The notes under the pieces were generated by a model, which saw only the letters and a program-made list of their open reading frames with translations, searched no databases and was not told where the DNA came from. A stretch of DNA of 14,973 bases, taken from the NCBI GenBank assembly GCA_958452935.1, contig CAUDVX010000041.1:1-14973 (forward strand). Direction: 5' to 3'. This DNA is from an uncultured Collinsella sp. (GTDB taxonomy: Bacteria > Actinomycetota > Coriobacteriia > Coriobacteriales > Coriobacteriaceae). Both the position numbers and the translations under genes were made by a program. The first letter of the stretch is position 1. Every line of letters starts with the position of its first letter. Positions 1 to 7,721 of the stretch are shown here, in pieces.

Positions 1-25
1 CACCGAGCCGTCATCCAGACTGAAG

Positions 26-60
26 AAGGGGGAGGCCTCGCGGCCTCCCCCTTTTTTTGT
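26..60 (+). terminator. Rho-independent terminator of the preceding gene
   Basis: A perfect 10-bp stem, GGGGGAGGCC (28-37) with GGCCTCCCCC (42-51), closes a 4-base TCGC loop. A run of seven T follows at 52-58, and AA at 26-27 can extend the stem into it. This is a classic intrinsic terminator reading rightward, so it most likely ends transcription of a plus-strand gene lying left of the window and isolates the acpS operon. Confidence 0.93.
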
Positions 61-103
61 TTAAGCCAGATCTAACAAACTCGCTGTGTTTTATGACCCT
101 CGT

Positions 104-133
104 TTGTCGCATCTTCCGTTAACGGGCTACAAT
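104..133 (+). promoter_or_regulatory. Candidate sigma-70-type promoter of the acpS operon
   Basis: TTGTCG (104-109) and TACAAT (128-133) are separated by 18 bp and resemble -35 and -10 hexamers. They lie between the upstream terminator and the acpS ribosome binding site, giving a predicted start near 140 and a short leader. Position and match make it plausible; no start site is known. Confidence 0.5.
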
Positions 134-162
134 AACCTAGTCTGTGCAATATGGAGGTGAAC

Positions 163-702
163 ATGGCTGAAGCTGGTATCGGCGTTGATATCGTCGAGAT
201 TTCCCGCATGAAATCAATCCTTGAAAAGACGCCGTCGTTTGCTCGGCGTGTGTTTACCGAAGAAGAGTGCGCATATTGCGACGCTTCATCGCGTCCTGCG
301 GCGCACTATGCGAGCCGTTTTGCTTCTCGTGAAGCGGTTCTCAAGGCTCTTGGTACGGGCTTTAGCCAGGGCGTCGGCCGCAAAGACGTCTCGGTAACGC
401 GTGATAACCTCGGAAAGCCTAAAGCAGTGCTTTCAGGTCGAGCGCTCGAGATTGCTCGAGAGTTGGGTGTCGTTGAAGTTGCACTATCTATTACCTTGAC
501 GGGTGATTTGGCCGTAGCCAATGCCATTGCGATCACCGAGGATGCTCGACCTAAGCCTAAGGAAGAAAAGGTGAGCACCAAGGAACGCGTTGCGCAAACG
601 TTTAAAGAGGCTCGCTCGGTTTTAGATGAGCTTGAGCAACTGCAAAATTCAGCTTTAACGGAGCACCTGGGCGATGCTTCGCGAGATACGCTAGGAGCAT
701 AG
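163..702 (+). CDS. acpS: Holo-[acyl-carrier-protein] synthase with a C-terminal extension
   Basis: AcpS moves 4'-phosphopantetheine from CoA to the serine of apo-acyl carrier protein, activating it for cytoplasmic fatty acid synthesis. The N-terminal GIGVDIVEI carries the Mg-binding Asp (D9), and FASREAVLKALG carries the second acidic ligand E57 and K61, all typical of the family. The ATG at 163 is chosen because a strong GGAGGTGA (153-160) sits just before it; the in-frame ATG at 151 overlaps that site. The resulting protein is 179 residues. The usual family is about 120, so residues 127-179 form an extra Lys/Glu-rich, probably helical tail of unknown role. It is the first gene of the operon and ends directly against nnr. 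Identity is secure; the tail is unexplained. Confidence 0.93.
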   Translation: MAEAGIGVDIVEISRMKSILEKTPSFARRVFTEEECAYCDASSRPAAHYASRFASREAVLKALGTGFSQGVGRKDVSVTRDNLGKPKAVLSGRALEIARELGVVEVALSITLTGDLAVANAIAITEDARPKPKEEKVSTKERVAQTFKEARSVLDELEQLQNSALTEHLGDASRDTLGA

Positions 703-2319
703 ATGAAACCGGTTTTGAGTACCGAGGAAGTCGTTCGTCTCGAGGATATTATCGAACGTGAAGGAACTTCGAAGGCCGAGCTTATGGAACTGGCGGGTGA
801 GTTTGCTGCTACTGAAATTCTAAAACTCAATCCCGATCGCGTCCTTGTTCTGGTCGGTTTTGGCAACAACGGTGGCGACGGCTGGGTCGCGGCTGATATC
901 TTGAGTCATAAGGGCGTTGACGTGGATATCGTGTCTCCGGTTGAGCCGGATGAGATTCCTGCTGCTCTGGCTCGCCATGTTGCCCGCCGTACCGCCGGTC
1001 GTGACGTACATGTGTGCGTCGGTCCCTCACGAGATGAGCTTGAGGTTTTGATCGATAAGGCCGACGTTGTTGTTGACGCTATTTTTGGTACCGGTTTCCA
1101 CGGTGACCTGCGTGCACCGTTTTCCATCTGGATTCCGACGGTTAACGACTGTGCCGACCATGTGGTGTCCATCGATGTTCCTTCGGGTCTGAATGCCGAG
1201 ACCGGTGTTGTCGACGACGACTGCATCCGTGCCGAGCGTACCGTCACGATGATCACTCCCAAGATTGGCCTCTACAGCGCTGATGGCCCAGAATACGCCG
1301 GTGATCTGGTGTGCGGTAGCCTCTATGATCGCCTTGATGAGGTCATCGATGATGTCGACCATGCCGCCGAGATTGTCGAGCCCGGTGACCTGGTGGATTT
1401 CTTTGCTCCGCTGCCCTCGAATATCGATAAGTATTCTCGCGGTTCCGTCCTTATTGTTGCCGGCTCGGCGCAGTATCCTGGCGCTGCCATTATGGCTGCC
1501 AAGTCTGCTGCCCGTGCGGGTGCCGGCTATGTGGCTGTCGCGACGCCCGATGCGTGCGCCAATCTTATTCGTATGGCACTTCCCTCGATTCCGGTTTTTG
1601 CTATTCCGTCCGATTCCCGCGGCTCTTTTGGTGCCGCTGCCCGTATGACCGTGTGCGAGATTGCAAAGAAGTACAGCTGCGTACTGTGCGGTCCCGGCAT
1701 GACGACGTCTGCCGGTGCCATGCAGGTGGTTTCGGGCTTGTTGGAGCTTGATGTGCCGCTGATCCTTGATGCCGATGCGCTCAACTGCCTTTCTAAGATT
1801 GCCATCGACGGTATCGATAGCAACCCTGAGATGTACCGCCGCGAGCAGCCGCTCGTTATGACGCCGCACTATCGCGAGCTTTCGCGCTTGGTTGCCGGTG
1901 ACGAGGTTAACGATCTGGGGACTGCAATTTCGGCAGCGCAGAAGGTTGTCTGGGCTGCTGGCTCCGACAATCTCGTGGTTATTGCCAAGGGGCCGACGAC
2001 GGCTATCTGTGGCGTTGAGCGCGTACTTTTGCCGCTCTCGGGTCCGGCGTCGTTGGCGACTGCCGGTTCGGGCGATGTTCTTGCGGGCATTTTGGCTGGC
2101 ACACTGGCTACCATGCGTGATGAGATGGATCGCTGGGAGCTGCTGTATTCGTATGCTGTTGCGCTTCACAGTTACGCGGGTTTTGCCGCGGCGACGGAGT
2201 ATGGTGAGAAGAGTGTTATTGCGACCGATTTGATCGACTTGATCGGTCCTGCCATGGAATTGGCGGCAAAGGATGCACTCGATGATCTGGGAATCATGGA
2301 CGAAGGGTCGGATGACTAA
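703..2319 (+). CDS. nnr: Bifunctional NAD(P)H-hydrate epimerase / ADP-dependent NAD(P)H-hydrate dehydratase
   Basis: This two-domain enzyme repairs hydrated, inactive NADHX and NADPHX: the N-terminal half epimerises R and S forms and the C-terminal half dehydrates the S form back to NAD(P)H using ADP. Residues 51-60 are VGFGNNGGDG, the NnrE signature, followed by VVVDAIFGTGF and DVPSGLN. The NnrD half starts near 235 and shows GSVLIVAGS, the MAAKSAARAGAGY helix, LDADALN, TPHYREL and the catalytic-site motif AGSGD (454-458, D458). Its 538 residues match the fused family. ATG 703 follows the acpS stop immediately, with AGGAG at 693-697, so translation is probably coupled. The TPHYRE motif is a mild variant of the more usual TPHPGE. 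Confidence 0.95.
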   Translation: MKPVLSTEEVVRLEDIIEREGTSKAELMELAGEFAATEILKLNPDRVLVLVGFGNNGGDGWVAADILSHKGVDVDIVSPVEPDEIPAALARHVARRTAGRDVHVCVGPSRDELEVLIDKADVVVDAIFGTGFHGDLRAPFSIWIPTVNDCADHVVSIDVPSGLNAETGVVDDDCIRAERTVTMITPKIGLYSADGPEYAGDLVCGSLYDRLDEVIDDVDHAAEIVEPGDLVDFFAPLPSNIDKYSRGSVLIVAGSAQYPGAAIMAAKSAARAGAGYVAVATPDACANLIRMALPSIPVFAIPSDSRGSFGAAARMTVCEIAKKYSCVLCGPGMTTSAGAMQVVSGLLELDVPLILDADALNCLSKIAIDGIDSNPEMYRREQPLVMTPHYRELSRLVAGDEVNDLGTAISAAQKVVWAAGSDNLVVIAKGPTTAICGVERVLLPLSGPASLATAGSGDVLAGILAGTLATMRDEMDRWELLYSYAVALHSYAGFAAATEYGEKSVIATDLIDLIGPAMELAAKDALDDLGIMDEGSDD

Positions 2320-2321
2320 TC

Positions 2322-3467
2322 ATGAATAAAGCCGATTTGACGCGCTGGTCCTGGGTTGAGATTGACCGAGGGACGCTTCGCCGCAACACGAGGGCTTACA
2401 AGAACCTGCTCGATCCACGTCAGCGACTGTGCTGCGTGGTCAAGGCCGATGCCTATGGCCATGGTGCCGTCGAGTGCGCCAAAATCATGTACTCGGCTGG
2501 AGCCGACATGTTCGCGGTGGCAACGGTCCACGAGGGTGTTGAGCTCCGACAGGGCGGGATCACGAAACCCATCCTCATCCTAAGCGAGCCGCCTATCGAG
2601 GCCATTCCGACGTTACTCGAGTTCGATATCATGCCTTCGGTCTATACGTCCGATTTCGCCCTTGCCTATGGCGAGTGCGCTGTCGCGGCAGGCAAGGTTG
2701 GCAAGTACCATCTAGCCATCGAGACGGGCATGAACCGCATCGGTGTTCACTACACGCAGGTGCTCGACTTTGTTCGTGGCATTAGCTTCCATCGCGGTAT
2801 CCAGTGCGATGGCGTCTTTACGCACTTCGCAACGGCCGATGAGCCTGGCGGTTGGGACTATAAGCTGCAGTGCCAGCGCTTTACCGAGGCCGTTCAAGCC
2901 ATTAAGGACGCGGGCTTTGAGTGCGGTATCGTGCACTGTGCCAACACGCCGTCCTCGATGCTTGACCCCTCGATGCATTTTGATATGATTCGCGCCGGCA
3001 TCGGTCTATATGGCCTGCAGCCGTGCGAGCTGAGCAGCCGCGTGATGCAGCTGGACCCTGTCATGAGCGTTCATGCGCGCGTGACGCGTGTGTCACATCC
3101 TGCAATGGGCGAAGGCGTGGGCTACGGATTTACCTATCGCGTGCCGCGCACACGCGTTCAGATTTGCACGCTGCCGATTGGATATGCCGACGGTCTTTCG
3201 CGTACGCTCTCCAATCGCATGGACGTGCTGTATCGCGGTGAACGTGTGCGTCAGGTGGGTAACATCTGCATGGACCAGTTTATGGTCGCTATCCAGTCCA
3301 ATCCGGCGCATGAGATTCCCGAGGCCGAGCATGGCGACGAGATGATCATTGTCGGCCGCGATGGTGATGCCGAGATCACCATGGACGAGATGGCTCGCCT
3401 GCGCGGCACGATTAACTACGAGGTTGCTTGCGGCTTTGGCATGCGTCTCGACAAGGTCTACGTGTAG
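2322..3467 (+). CDS. alr: Alanine racemase
   Basis: Alr is a PLP enzyme that interconverts L- and D-alanine, supplying D-Ala for peptidoglycan. VVKADAYGHG carries the PLP-binding lysine (K41), and GYGFTY followed by LPIGYADGLSR carries the catalytic tyrosine and the characteristic C-terminal motif. METGMNRIG-type sequence (ETGMNRIGV) and the GNICMDQFM motif are also present. At 381 residues it is full length. The ATG lies two bases after the nnr stop, with only a distant AAGGG (2303-2307), so translation is probably coupled to nnr. Alr next to tsaE/tsaB/tsaD is a common bacterial gene order. Confidence 0.96.
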   Translation: MNKADLTRWSWVEIDRGTLRRNTRAYKNLLDPRQRLCCVVKADAYGHGAVECAKIMYSAGADMFAVATVHEGVELRQGGITKPILILSEPPIEAIPTLLEFDIMPSVYTSDFALAYGECAVAAGKVGKYHLAIETGMNRIGVHYTQVLDFVRGISFHRGIQCDGVFTHFATADEPGGWDYKLQCQRFTEAVQAIKDAGFECGIVHCANTPSSMLDPSMHFDMIRAGIGLYGLQPCELSSRVMQLDPVMSVHARVTRVSHPAMGEGVGYGFTYRVPRTRVQICTLPIGYADGLSRTLSNRMDVLYRGERVRQVGNICMDQFMVAIQSNPAHEIPEAEHGDEMIIVGRDGDAEITMDEMARLRGTINYEVACGFGMRLDKVYV

Positions 3468-3475
3468 GAGCCACT

Positions 3476-4096
3476 ATGGGTGTCATGCACATCCCCGGAC
3501 ATAGTCACCAAGCGCCGCGCGAGGTTGCACTCGAGGAGATTGAGGCTGTTTTAGGCGACTGCCATCTCTGCCAGCTCTATCAGTCGCGCCATAACATCGT
3601 GTTTGGCGTGGGAAACCCCCACGCCCGCGTGATGTTTATTGGTGAGGCGCCGGGCCGCAATGAGGATTTGCAGGGCGAGCCCTTTGTGGGGGCGGCAGGC
3701 GAGGACCTCAACGGCATTTTGTCGCTGGCGGGGCTCAAACGCGAAGACGTCTACATTGCCAACGTGCTTAAGTGCCGCCCGCCGGGAAATCGCAATCCTC
3801 GGCCCGAGGAAGTGCTGGCCTGTTCACCGTTTTTGCGCGAGCAGATTCGAAGCATTTGGCCCGATATCATCGTGACGCTCGGTAACCCCGCGACGCACTT
3901 TGTGCTTAAGACCGAGATCGGCATCACCAAGCTGCGCGGCAGGTTCCATCAGATGGGACATTTTGTGGTGATGCCCACGTTCCATCCGGCGGCGGCGCTG
4001 CGTAATCCGGCGTGGCAGGAGCTGCTGGAGGAAGACTTTAAGATGCTGGGCGACTATCTGGAGCGGCATCCCGCGCCAGAGGGTGCCTCGGAATAA
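3476..4096 (+). CDS. Family-4 (iron-sulfur) uracil-DNA glycosylase
   Basis: The product should remove uracil from DNA to start base excision repair. It shows the family-4 motif 1, IGEAPG (55-60) followed by EDLQGEPFVGAAG, the CRPPGNRNP segment, and the HPAAALR motif at 170-176. Four cysteines, C29 and C32 (CHLC), C100 and C116, fit the 4Fe-4S cluster ligands of this family. ATG 3476 is preferred because TAGGAG (3465-3470), overlapping the alr stop, gives a well-spaced Shine-Dalgarno site; the longer frame from 3428 would run back into alr. The length is 206 residues, normal for the family. The gene sits between alr and tsaE in the operon; a functional link to those neighbours is not evident. 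Confidence 0.93.
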   Translation: MGVMHIPGHSHQAPREVALEEIEAVLGDCHLCQLYQSRHNIVFGVGNPHARVMFIGEAPGRNEDLQGEPFVGAAGEDLNGILSLAGLKREDVYIANVLKCRPPGNRNPRPEEVLACSPFLREQIRSIWPDIIVTLGNPATHFVLKTEIGITKLRGRFHQMGHFVVMPTFHPAAALRNPAWQELLEEDFKMLGDYLERHPAPEGASE

Positions 4097-4108
4097 TAAG
4101 GAGCATAT

Positions 4109-4615
4109 ATGTCCCTGGAGCGCCTGGGGGTAGGTATTTATAAAACGGCTTGCTCTGCTGATACGGAGCATTTTGGCGAGTTGGTTGCGCCGTGCCTGGA
4201 AGATGGTGATGTGCTGATCTTGACCGGCGGCCTCGGGGTGGGCAAAACCCACTTTACCAAGGGCGTTTCGCGTGGTCTGGGCGACGGTCATATGGTCACG
4301 AGCCCCACATTTGCACTCATGGCTGTTCATGACCAGGGGCGTATTCCACTGTTCCACTTTGACCTGTACCGTCTGGAGCATGCTTACGAGCTCGAGGATA
4401 CGGGCATTTTCGATGTACTGGGCTATGAGGGTGCCTGTCTGTTGGAGTGGGGCGAACAGTTCCAGGACGAACTGACAGACGAGTATCTTTCGGTAACGCT
4501 TAAGCGTGATGAGAACGATAGCGACGTGCGAACGATAACGCTCGAGGCGCACGGCGAACGCGCAGCGGAGCTTTCCGATTTGATTGATAAGGCTGTACAA
4601 GATGAGCTTGCATAA
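4109..4615 (+). CDS. tsaE: tRNA threonylcarbamoyladenosine biosynthesis ATPase TsaE
   Basis: TsaE is the P-loop ATPase that drives turnover of the TsaB-TsaD complex making t6A at position 37 of ANN-decoding tRNAs. The Walker A motif GGLGVGKT is at residues 40-47, and the family motifs TSPTFAL, FHFDLYRL and LLEWGEQ follow. At 168 residues it is of ordinary size. AAGGAG (4098-4103) precedes ATG 4109 at good spacing. Its 3' end overlaps the start of the tsaB-rimI-tsaD gene by 14 bp, which suggests translational coupling between partners that act together. Confidence 0.95.
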   Translation: MSLERLGVGIYKTACSADTEHFGELVAPCLEDGDVLILTGGLGVGKTHFTKGVSRGLGDGHMVTSPTFALMAVHDQGRIPLFHFDLYRLEHAYELEDTGIFDVLGYEGACLLEWGEQFQDELTDEYLSVTLKRDENDSDVRTITLEAHGERAAELSDLIDKAVQDELA

Positions 4616-6986
4616 CGATTACGCGCTGGTGGTGGCGCTCGATACTTCGACCGATATGCTTGCCTGCGCGGCAAGCTGGATTGATGGGCAGACGGGCGAG
4701 GCGAAGCTGGTGAGTGGCGACCATATGTGCCGTCGCCATGCCAATGTGGAGCTCGTAAATACCGTCGACAGCGTGCTTGCTCAGGCTGGCATGGACCGTG
4801 CCGACGTGGGCAGTTACGTCGTCGGTCGCGGTCCGGGTTCGTTTACCGGCGTGCGTATCGGCATTTCCACCGCCAAGGGCTTGGCGCGCGGTGCCAACGT
4901 GCCGCTGTTGGGTGTGTCGACGCTCGATGCCTGTGCATGGACCGCGTGGAAGGCTGGCGTGCGTGGCAAGCTCGGTATTCTGGCCGATGCCATGCGCGGC
5001 GAGGTGTATCCGGCTTTGTATGTGCTGAGCGACGAGGGCCCCGAGCGTCAGTTTGAACGCGAGCACGTGGTCAAGGCTGCCGTGGCGCTTGATGAGTGGC
5101 GCCAAGCCGCGGACTGGGACCAGGTTCAGCTGACTGGCGACGGTCTCGTGCGCTATGGCAAGCTGCTGGGCGAGGATGAGGTCGCTCGCTGCGTAGAGCG
5201 CGGCTTGTGGTGGCCTTCGGGCGAGGGCCTCCTCCTTGCGCATGCCGCGGGTGACGGCGACCCGGCCCGCGTCCTACCAATCTATACGCGCCTTTCCGAC
5301 GCCGAGGAAAACGAGCGCAAACGCCTCGGTCTTGCCGAGAGCGCGCAGAGCGAAATTACGGGCGTCGCCGATGAGCTCGCCGGTCGCCATCTGCAATTCC
5401 GCCCCATGGGTGCGGCGGACGCCGAGGGCGCAAGTGCGCTGGAGGCCGCCTGCTTTGAAGGCGCTGGACACGAGGCGTGGACGCCGGGCATGTTTCTATC
5501 CGAGCTGGGCGAGGATGTTGCGGCGCCGCGCAGCTGGTGGGTGGCGCACGACGACGGTCAGCTGCTGGGCCTTGCCGGCGGCATGGTCGTAGACGGTGAC
5601 GTGCAGATTCTGGATGTTGCCGTCGACCCGAAGCATCGCCGCGGGGGTATTGCCCGCAAGCTGCTGTCGCACGTGAGCTACGATGCCCAGATGCTCGGCT
5701 GCACCACGGCTTCGCTCGAGGTCGAGGACGGCAATGAGGGAGCGATCGCGCTTTATAACGCTCTGGGCTTTACCGAGGCAGGACGGCGCCGCGGCTACTA
5801 TGGTGCCGGCAAGGATGCCATCGTCATGACGGCTCCGCTGCCCCTGGTGCTTCCGGTCGACAATGCTTCGCCCGAGCCGACGGCGGCAGAGCAGCGCGTA
5901 TGGCCGCTGCCTGCGCCCGGGCGCTCCGAGGGGGAGCGCGCCGAAATTGAGCGCCGTCGCCTGGTGCTTGCCATCGAGAGTTCGTGCGATGAGACAGCTG
6001 TGGCGATTATCGATGCGAACGGTAATATGCTGGCCAATCAGGTTTCGACGCAGATCGATTTTCATGCCCGTTTTGGCGGCGTAGTGCCCGAGATCGCTTC
6101 GCGCAAGCACGTTGAGGTTATCGTGAGCGTCGTGGACGCGGCGCTCGAGGATGCCGCAGCATCGCTTGGTCTTGAGGGCGGGGCCATCGCGCCGAGCGAA
6201 CTCGCCGCTGTTGGCGTGACACAGGGTCCGGGCCTGGTGGGTGCTCTGGTGGTGGGCGTCGCCTTCGCCAAGGGCTTTGCCTATGCCGCCGGTAAACCGC
6301 TCGTGTGCGTTAACCATCTGGAGGGCCACCTGTTTGCCAACCTGCTGGCGCAGCCCGATCTCAAGCCGCCGTTTATCTTCACGCTCGTCTCGGGCGGTCA
6401 TACCATGCTTGTTCACGTCAAGGCATGGGGCGACTACGAGGTGCTCGGCGAGACGCTCGACGACGCTGTGGGCGAGGCCTTCGACAAGGTGGCCAAGGCG
6501 CTGGGTCTGGGCTATCCCGGTGGCCCCATCATCTCTAAGCTGGCCGAGACGGGCAACCCCAAGGCGATCGATTTCCCCCGTGCGCTTAACAGCAGGGGGG
6601 ACTACCGCTTCTCGCTTTCGGGCCTCAAGACGGCGGTGACGCTCTACATCGAGCAAGAGACCAAGGCCGGGCGCACGATTCACCTTCCCGATCTGGCGGC
6701 TTCGTTTGAGGCAGCTGTCTTTGACGTGCAGTACAAGAAGGCCAAAAACGCACTGCACGCTACCGGATGCAAGGAATACTGCATCGGTGGCGGCGTCTCG
6801 GCCAACCCGCATCTGCGCGAGATGATGATCAAGAAGCTTGGGCGTCAGGGGATTCGCGTAACGGTGCCGCCCTTGTCTGCCTGTACCGATAACGCAGCCA
6901 TGATCGCGGAGGTCGCTCGCCGTAAATTCGACCGAGGCGAAATCTCGCCGTTCGATGTCGACGCCGATCCGAACATGACGCTGTAG
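4602..6986 (+). CDS. TsaB-RimI-TsaD fusion: t6A synthase subunits plus ribosomal-protein acetyltransferase
   Basis: This 794-residue protein joins three activities that are separate in many bacteria. Residues 1 to about 235 are TsaB, with ALDTSTD and GRGPGSFTG (75-83). About 262-415 is a RimI-type GNAT N-acetyltransferase; RRGGIA (346-351) is the acetyl-CoA site and ALYNALGF is typical. About 450-794 is TsaD, the ASKHA-fold enzyme that transfers threonylcarbamoyl to A37 of tRNA, with AIESSCDET, metal ligands H572 and H576 in NHLEGH, SGGHT, GGGVSANP and D763 in CTDNAA. ATG 4602 has ATAAGG at a suitable distance; an in-frame TTG at 4584 would overlap tsaE further. The frame is unbroken, so fusion rather than frameshift fits. 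With tsaE upstream, only TsaC is missing from the t6A pathway here. Fused forms in Coriobacteriia are recalled, not checked. Confidence 0.94.
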   Translation: MSLHNDYALVVALDTSTDMLACAASWIDGQTGEAKLVSGDHMCRRHANVELVNTVDSVLAQAGMDRADVGSYVVGRGPGSFTGVRIGISTAKGLARGANVPLLGVSTLDACAWTAWKAGVRGKLGILADAMRGEVYPALYVLSDEGPERQFEREHVVKAAVALDEWRQAADWDQVQLTGDGLVRYGKLLGEDEVARCVERGLWWPSGEGLLLAHAAGDGDPARVLPIYTRLSDAEENERKRLGLAESAQSEITGVADELAGRHLQFRPMGAADAEGASALEAACFEGAGHEAWTPGMFLSELGEDVAAPRSWWVAHDDGQLLGLAGGMVVDGDVQILDVAVDPKHRRGGIARKLLSHVSYDAQMLGCTTASLEVEDGNEGAIALYNALGFTEAGRRRGYYGAGKDAIVMTAPLPLVLPVDNASPEPTAAEQRVWPLPAPGRSEGERAEIERRRLVLAIESSCDETAVAIIDANGNMLANQVSTQIDFHARFGGVVPEIASRKHVEVIVSVVDAALEDAAASLGLEGGAIAPSELAAVGVTQGPGLVGALVVGVAFAKGFAYAAGKPLVCVNHLEGHLFANLLAQPDLKPPFIFTLVSGGHTMLVHVKAWGDYEVLGETLDDAVGEAFDKVAKALGLGYPGGPIISKLAETGNPKAIDFPRALNSRGDYRFSLSGLKTAVTLYIEQETKAGRTIHLPDLAASFEAAVFDVQYKKAKNALHATGCKEYCIGGGVSANPHLREMMIKKLGRQGIRVTVPPLSACTDNAAMIAEVARRKFDRGEISPFDVDADPNMTL

Positions 6987-6998
6987 CTGGTACGGCGC

Positions 6999-7133
6999 GG
7001 TCCCCGGACGGAGGGGCCGGATATAAGGTTTCCTGCTCTACAGTCCTGCGCAAGACGAAGGCCACATTAAGTGGCCTTCTTTGCGTGCGGAACTCGCGAT
7101 AAACCTTATATCCGGCCCCTCCGTCCGGGGACC
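6999..7133 (+). repeat. Long hairpin repeat, copy 1 (75-bp core in 33-bp perfect arms)
   Basis: Left arm 6999-7031 and right arm 7101-7133 are exact reverse complements over 33 bp. The shared 75-bp core (7029-7103, counting the TTT/AAA ends) begins TTTCCTGCTCTACAGTCCTG and ends GTGCGGAACTCGCGATAAA. Inside is a second stem, GAAGGCCAC (7057-7065) with GTGGCCTTC (7071-7079), closing an ATTAA loop, and CGCAA/TTGCG may extend it. It begins 12 bp after the tsaD stop. It has no T-tract, so it is not a standard terminator. Two relatives lie at 7276-7428 and 12052-12188. It could be a noncoding RNA, an mRNA 3' stem, or a mobile palindromic repeat. Confidence 0.92.
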
Positions 7134-7244
7134 TTTCTGTGTCGATATAGCTTCTGAGCTGGTTTGGCGTCGACAACGTCCAGCAAAGTTAACAAGCTAG
7201 TGTCGAATTTCCGGCGTTCTTTAGCTGAAAGAAAAAAGTTGGTG

Positions 7245-7263
7245 TGCGGAGCTTTGCTCCGCA
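7245..7263. other. Short perfect hairpin
   Basis: TGCGGAGC (7245-7252) and GCTCCGCA (7256-7263) form an 8-bp stem with a TTT loop. Only three T follow on the plus strand, so it is at most a weak terminator; on the minus strand a T-run lies 9 nt beyond the stem. It lies in the spacer between the two hairpin repeats. Confidence 0.5.
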
Positions 7264-7275
7264 TTTGGGATGGGA

Positions 7276-7428
7276 GCCCCTGAGGGCCGCGGGAGCCGGG
7301 CGGCGCATATGAACTTTATCGCGAGTTCCGCACGCAAAGGAAAGCACTTAATGTGCTTTCCGTCTTGCGCAGGACTGTAGAGCAGGAAAGTTCATATGCG
7401 CCGCCCGGCTCCCGCGGCCCTCAGGGGC
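7276..7428 (-). repeat. Long hairpin repeat, copy 2, inverted (75-bp core in 42-bp perfect arms)
   Basis: Arms 7276-7317 and 7387-7428 are exact reverse complements over 42 bp. The core (7315-7389) is the same length as in the other copies but lies on the minus strand. Read there, it starts TTTCCTGCTCTACAGTCCTG, and its inner stem is GGAAAGCAC with GTGCTTTCC around the same ATTAA loop. Compared with copy 1, the inner-stem bases differ but pairing is kept. The arms are GC-rich and differ from those of copy 1 in both sequence and length. Confidence 0.92.
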
Positions 7429-7525
7429 ATCTCTCATGCAAAAACTTTTGTCGGGTAAAGTCCGAGGTCAGTGGCGTTTTATACCGAGAAATCCAAAAAA
7501 GTTGAAAATTCATTACAAATTTGCG

Positions 7526-7554
7526 TTGACTTTAGGTAACTAAAGTTTCATACT
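7526..7554 (+). promoter_or_regulatory. Promoter of the cstA leader transcript
   Basis: TTGACT (7526-7531) and CATACT (7549-7554) are 17 bp apart, a good sigma-70-type match. The sequence just upstream (about 7490-7520) is A/T-rich and could act as an UP element. It precedes the leader ORF, attenuator and cstA, so a transcript from here would carry about 230 nt of leader. Confidence 0.68.
7529..7546. promoter_or_regulatory. Inverted repeat between -35 and -10 (candidate operator)
   Basis: ACTTTAG (7529-7535) and CTAAAGT (7540-7546) are a perfect 7-bp inverted repeat around GTAA. It fills the promoter spacer and touches the -35 box, where a bound repressor would block RNA polymerase. The TTTAGGT half recalls DtxR/MntR-type metalloregulator boxes, but the match is partial and the regulator is unknown. 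Confidence 0.5.
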
Positions 7555-7625
7555 CCTTTTCAACCACTGGGGGATGTGAACACGCACGGATCGTTCACAT
7601 CATGATTGAAGAGGATTTCTTAGAC

Positions 7626-7670
7626 ATGTTCACGCATCAGCTAAACATTATCAGCGTAGTAATTATCTGA
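7626..7670 (+). CDS. Putative Ile/Val-rich leader peptide, 14 aa
   Basis: The ORF reads MFTHQLNIISVVII and stops at TGA 7668-7670. Six of its last seven residues are Ile or Val (IISVVII), the layout of leader peptides that sense branched-chain aminoacyl-tRNA supply. AAGAGGA (7609-7615) lies 10 nt upstream as a possible Shine-Dalgarno site, a little distant. An in-frame ATG at 7602 would lengthen it to 22 residues but has no ribosome site. It sits between a promoter and an intrinsic terminator, before cstA. Translation is inferred from the composition and position. Confidence 0.55.
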   Translation: MFTHQLNIISVVII

Positions 7671-7721
7671 TGCGGGTTAGCACATACAGCTAGCCCGTAC
7701 GATAACGGGCGGCTGATGAAG

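Noticed and set aside
1027..2169. A 380-codon minus-strand frame across nnr
   Set aside because: Shadow of a well-supported enzyme gene, with no ribosome site or recognisable motif.
5496..6812. A 438-codon minus-strand frame across the tsaB-rimI-tsaD gene
   Set aside because: The plus-strand frame carries all motifs of three known domains; the antisense translation has no recognisable domain.
6999..7133. Calling the hairpin elements intrinsic terminators
   Set aside because: No T-tract follows the arms of any copy in either direction, and the conserved core boxes are unnecessary for a terminator.
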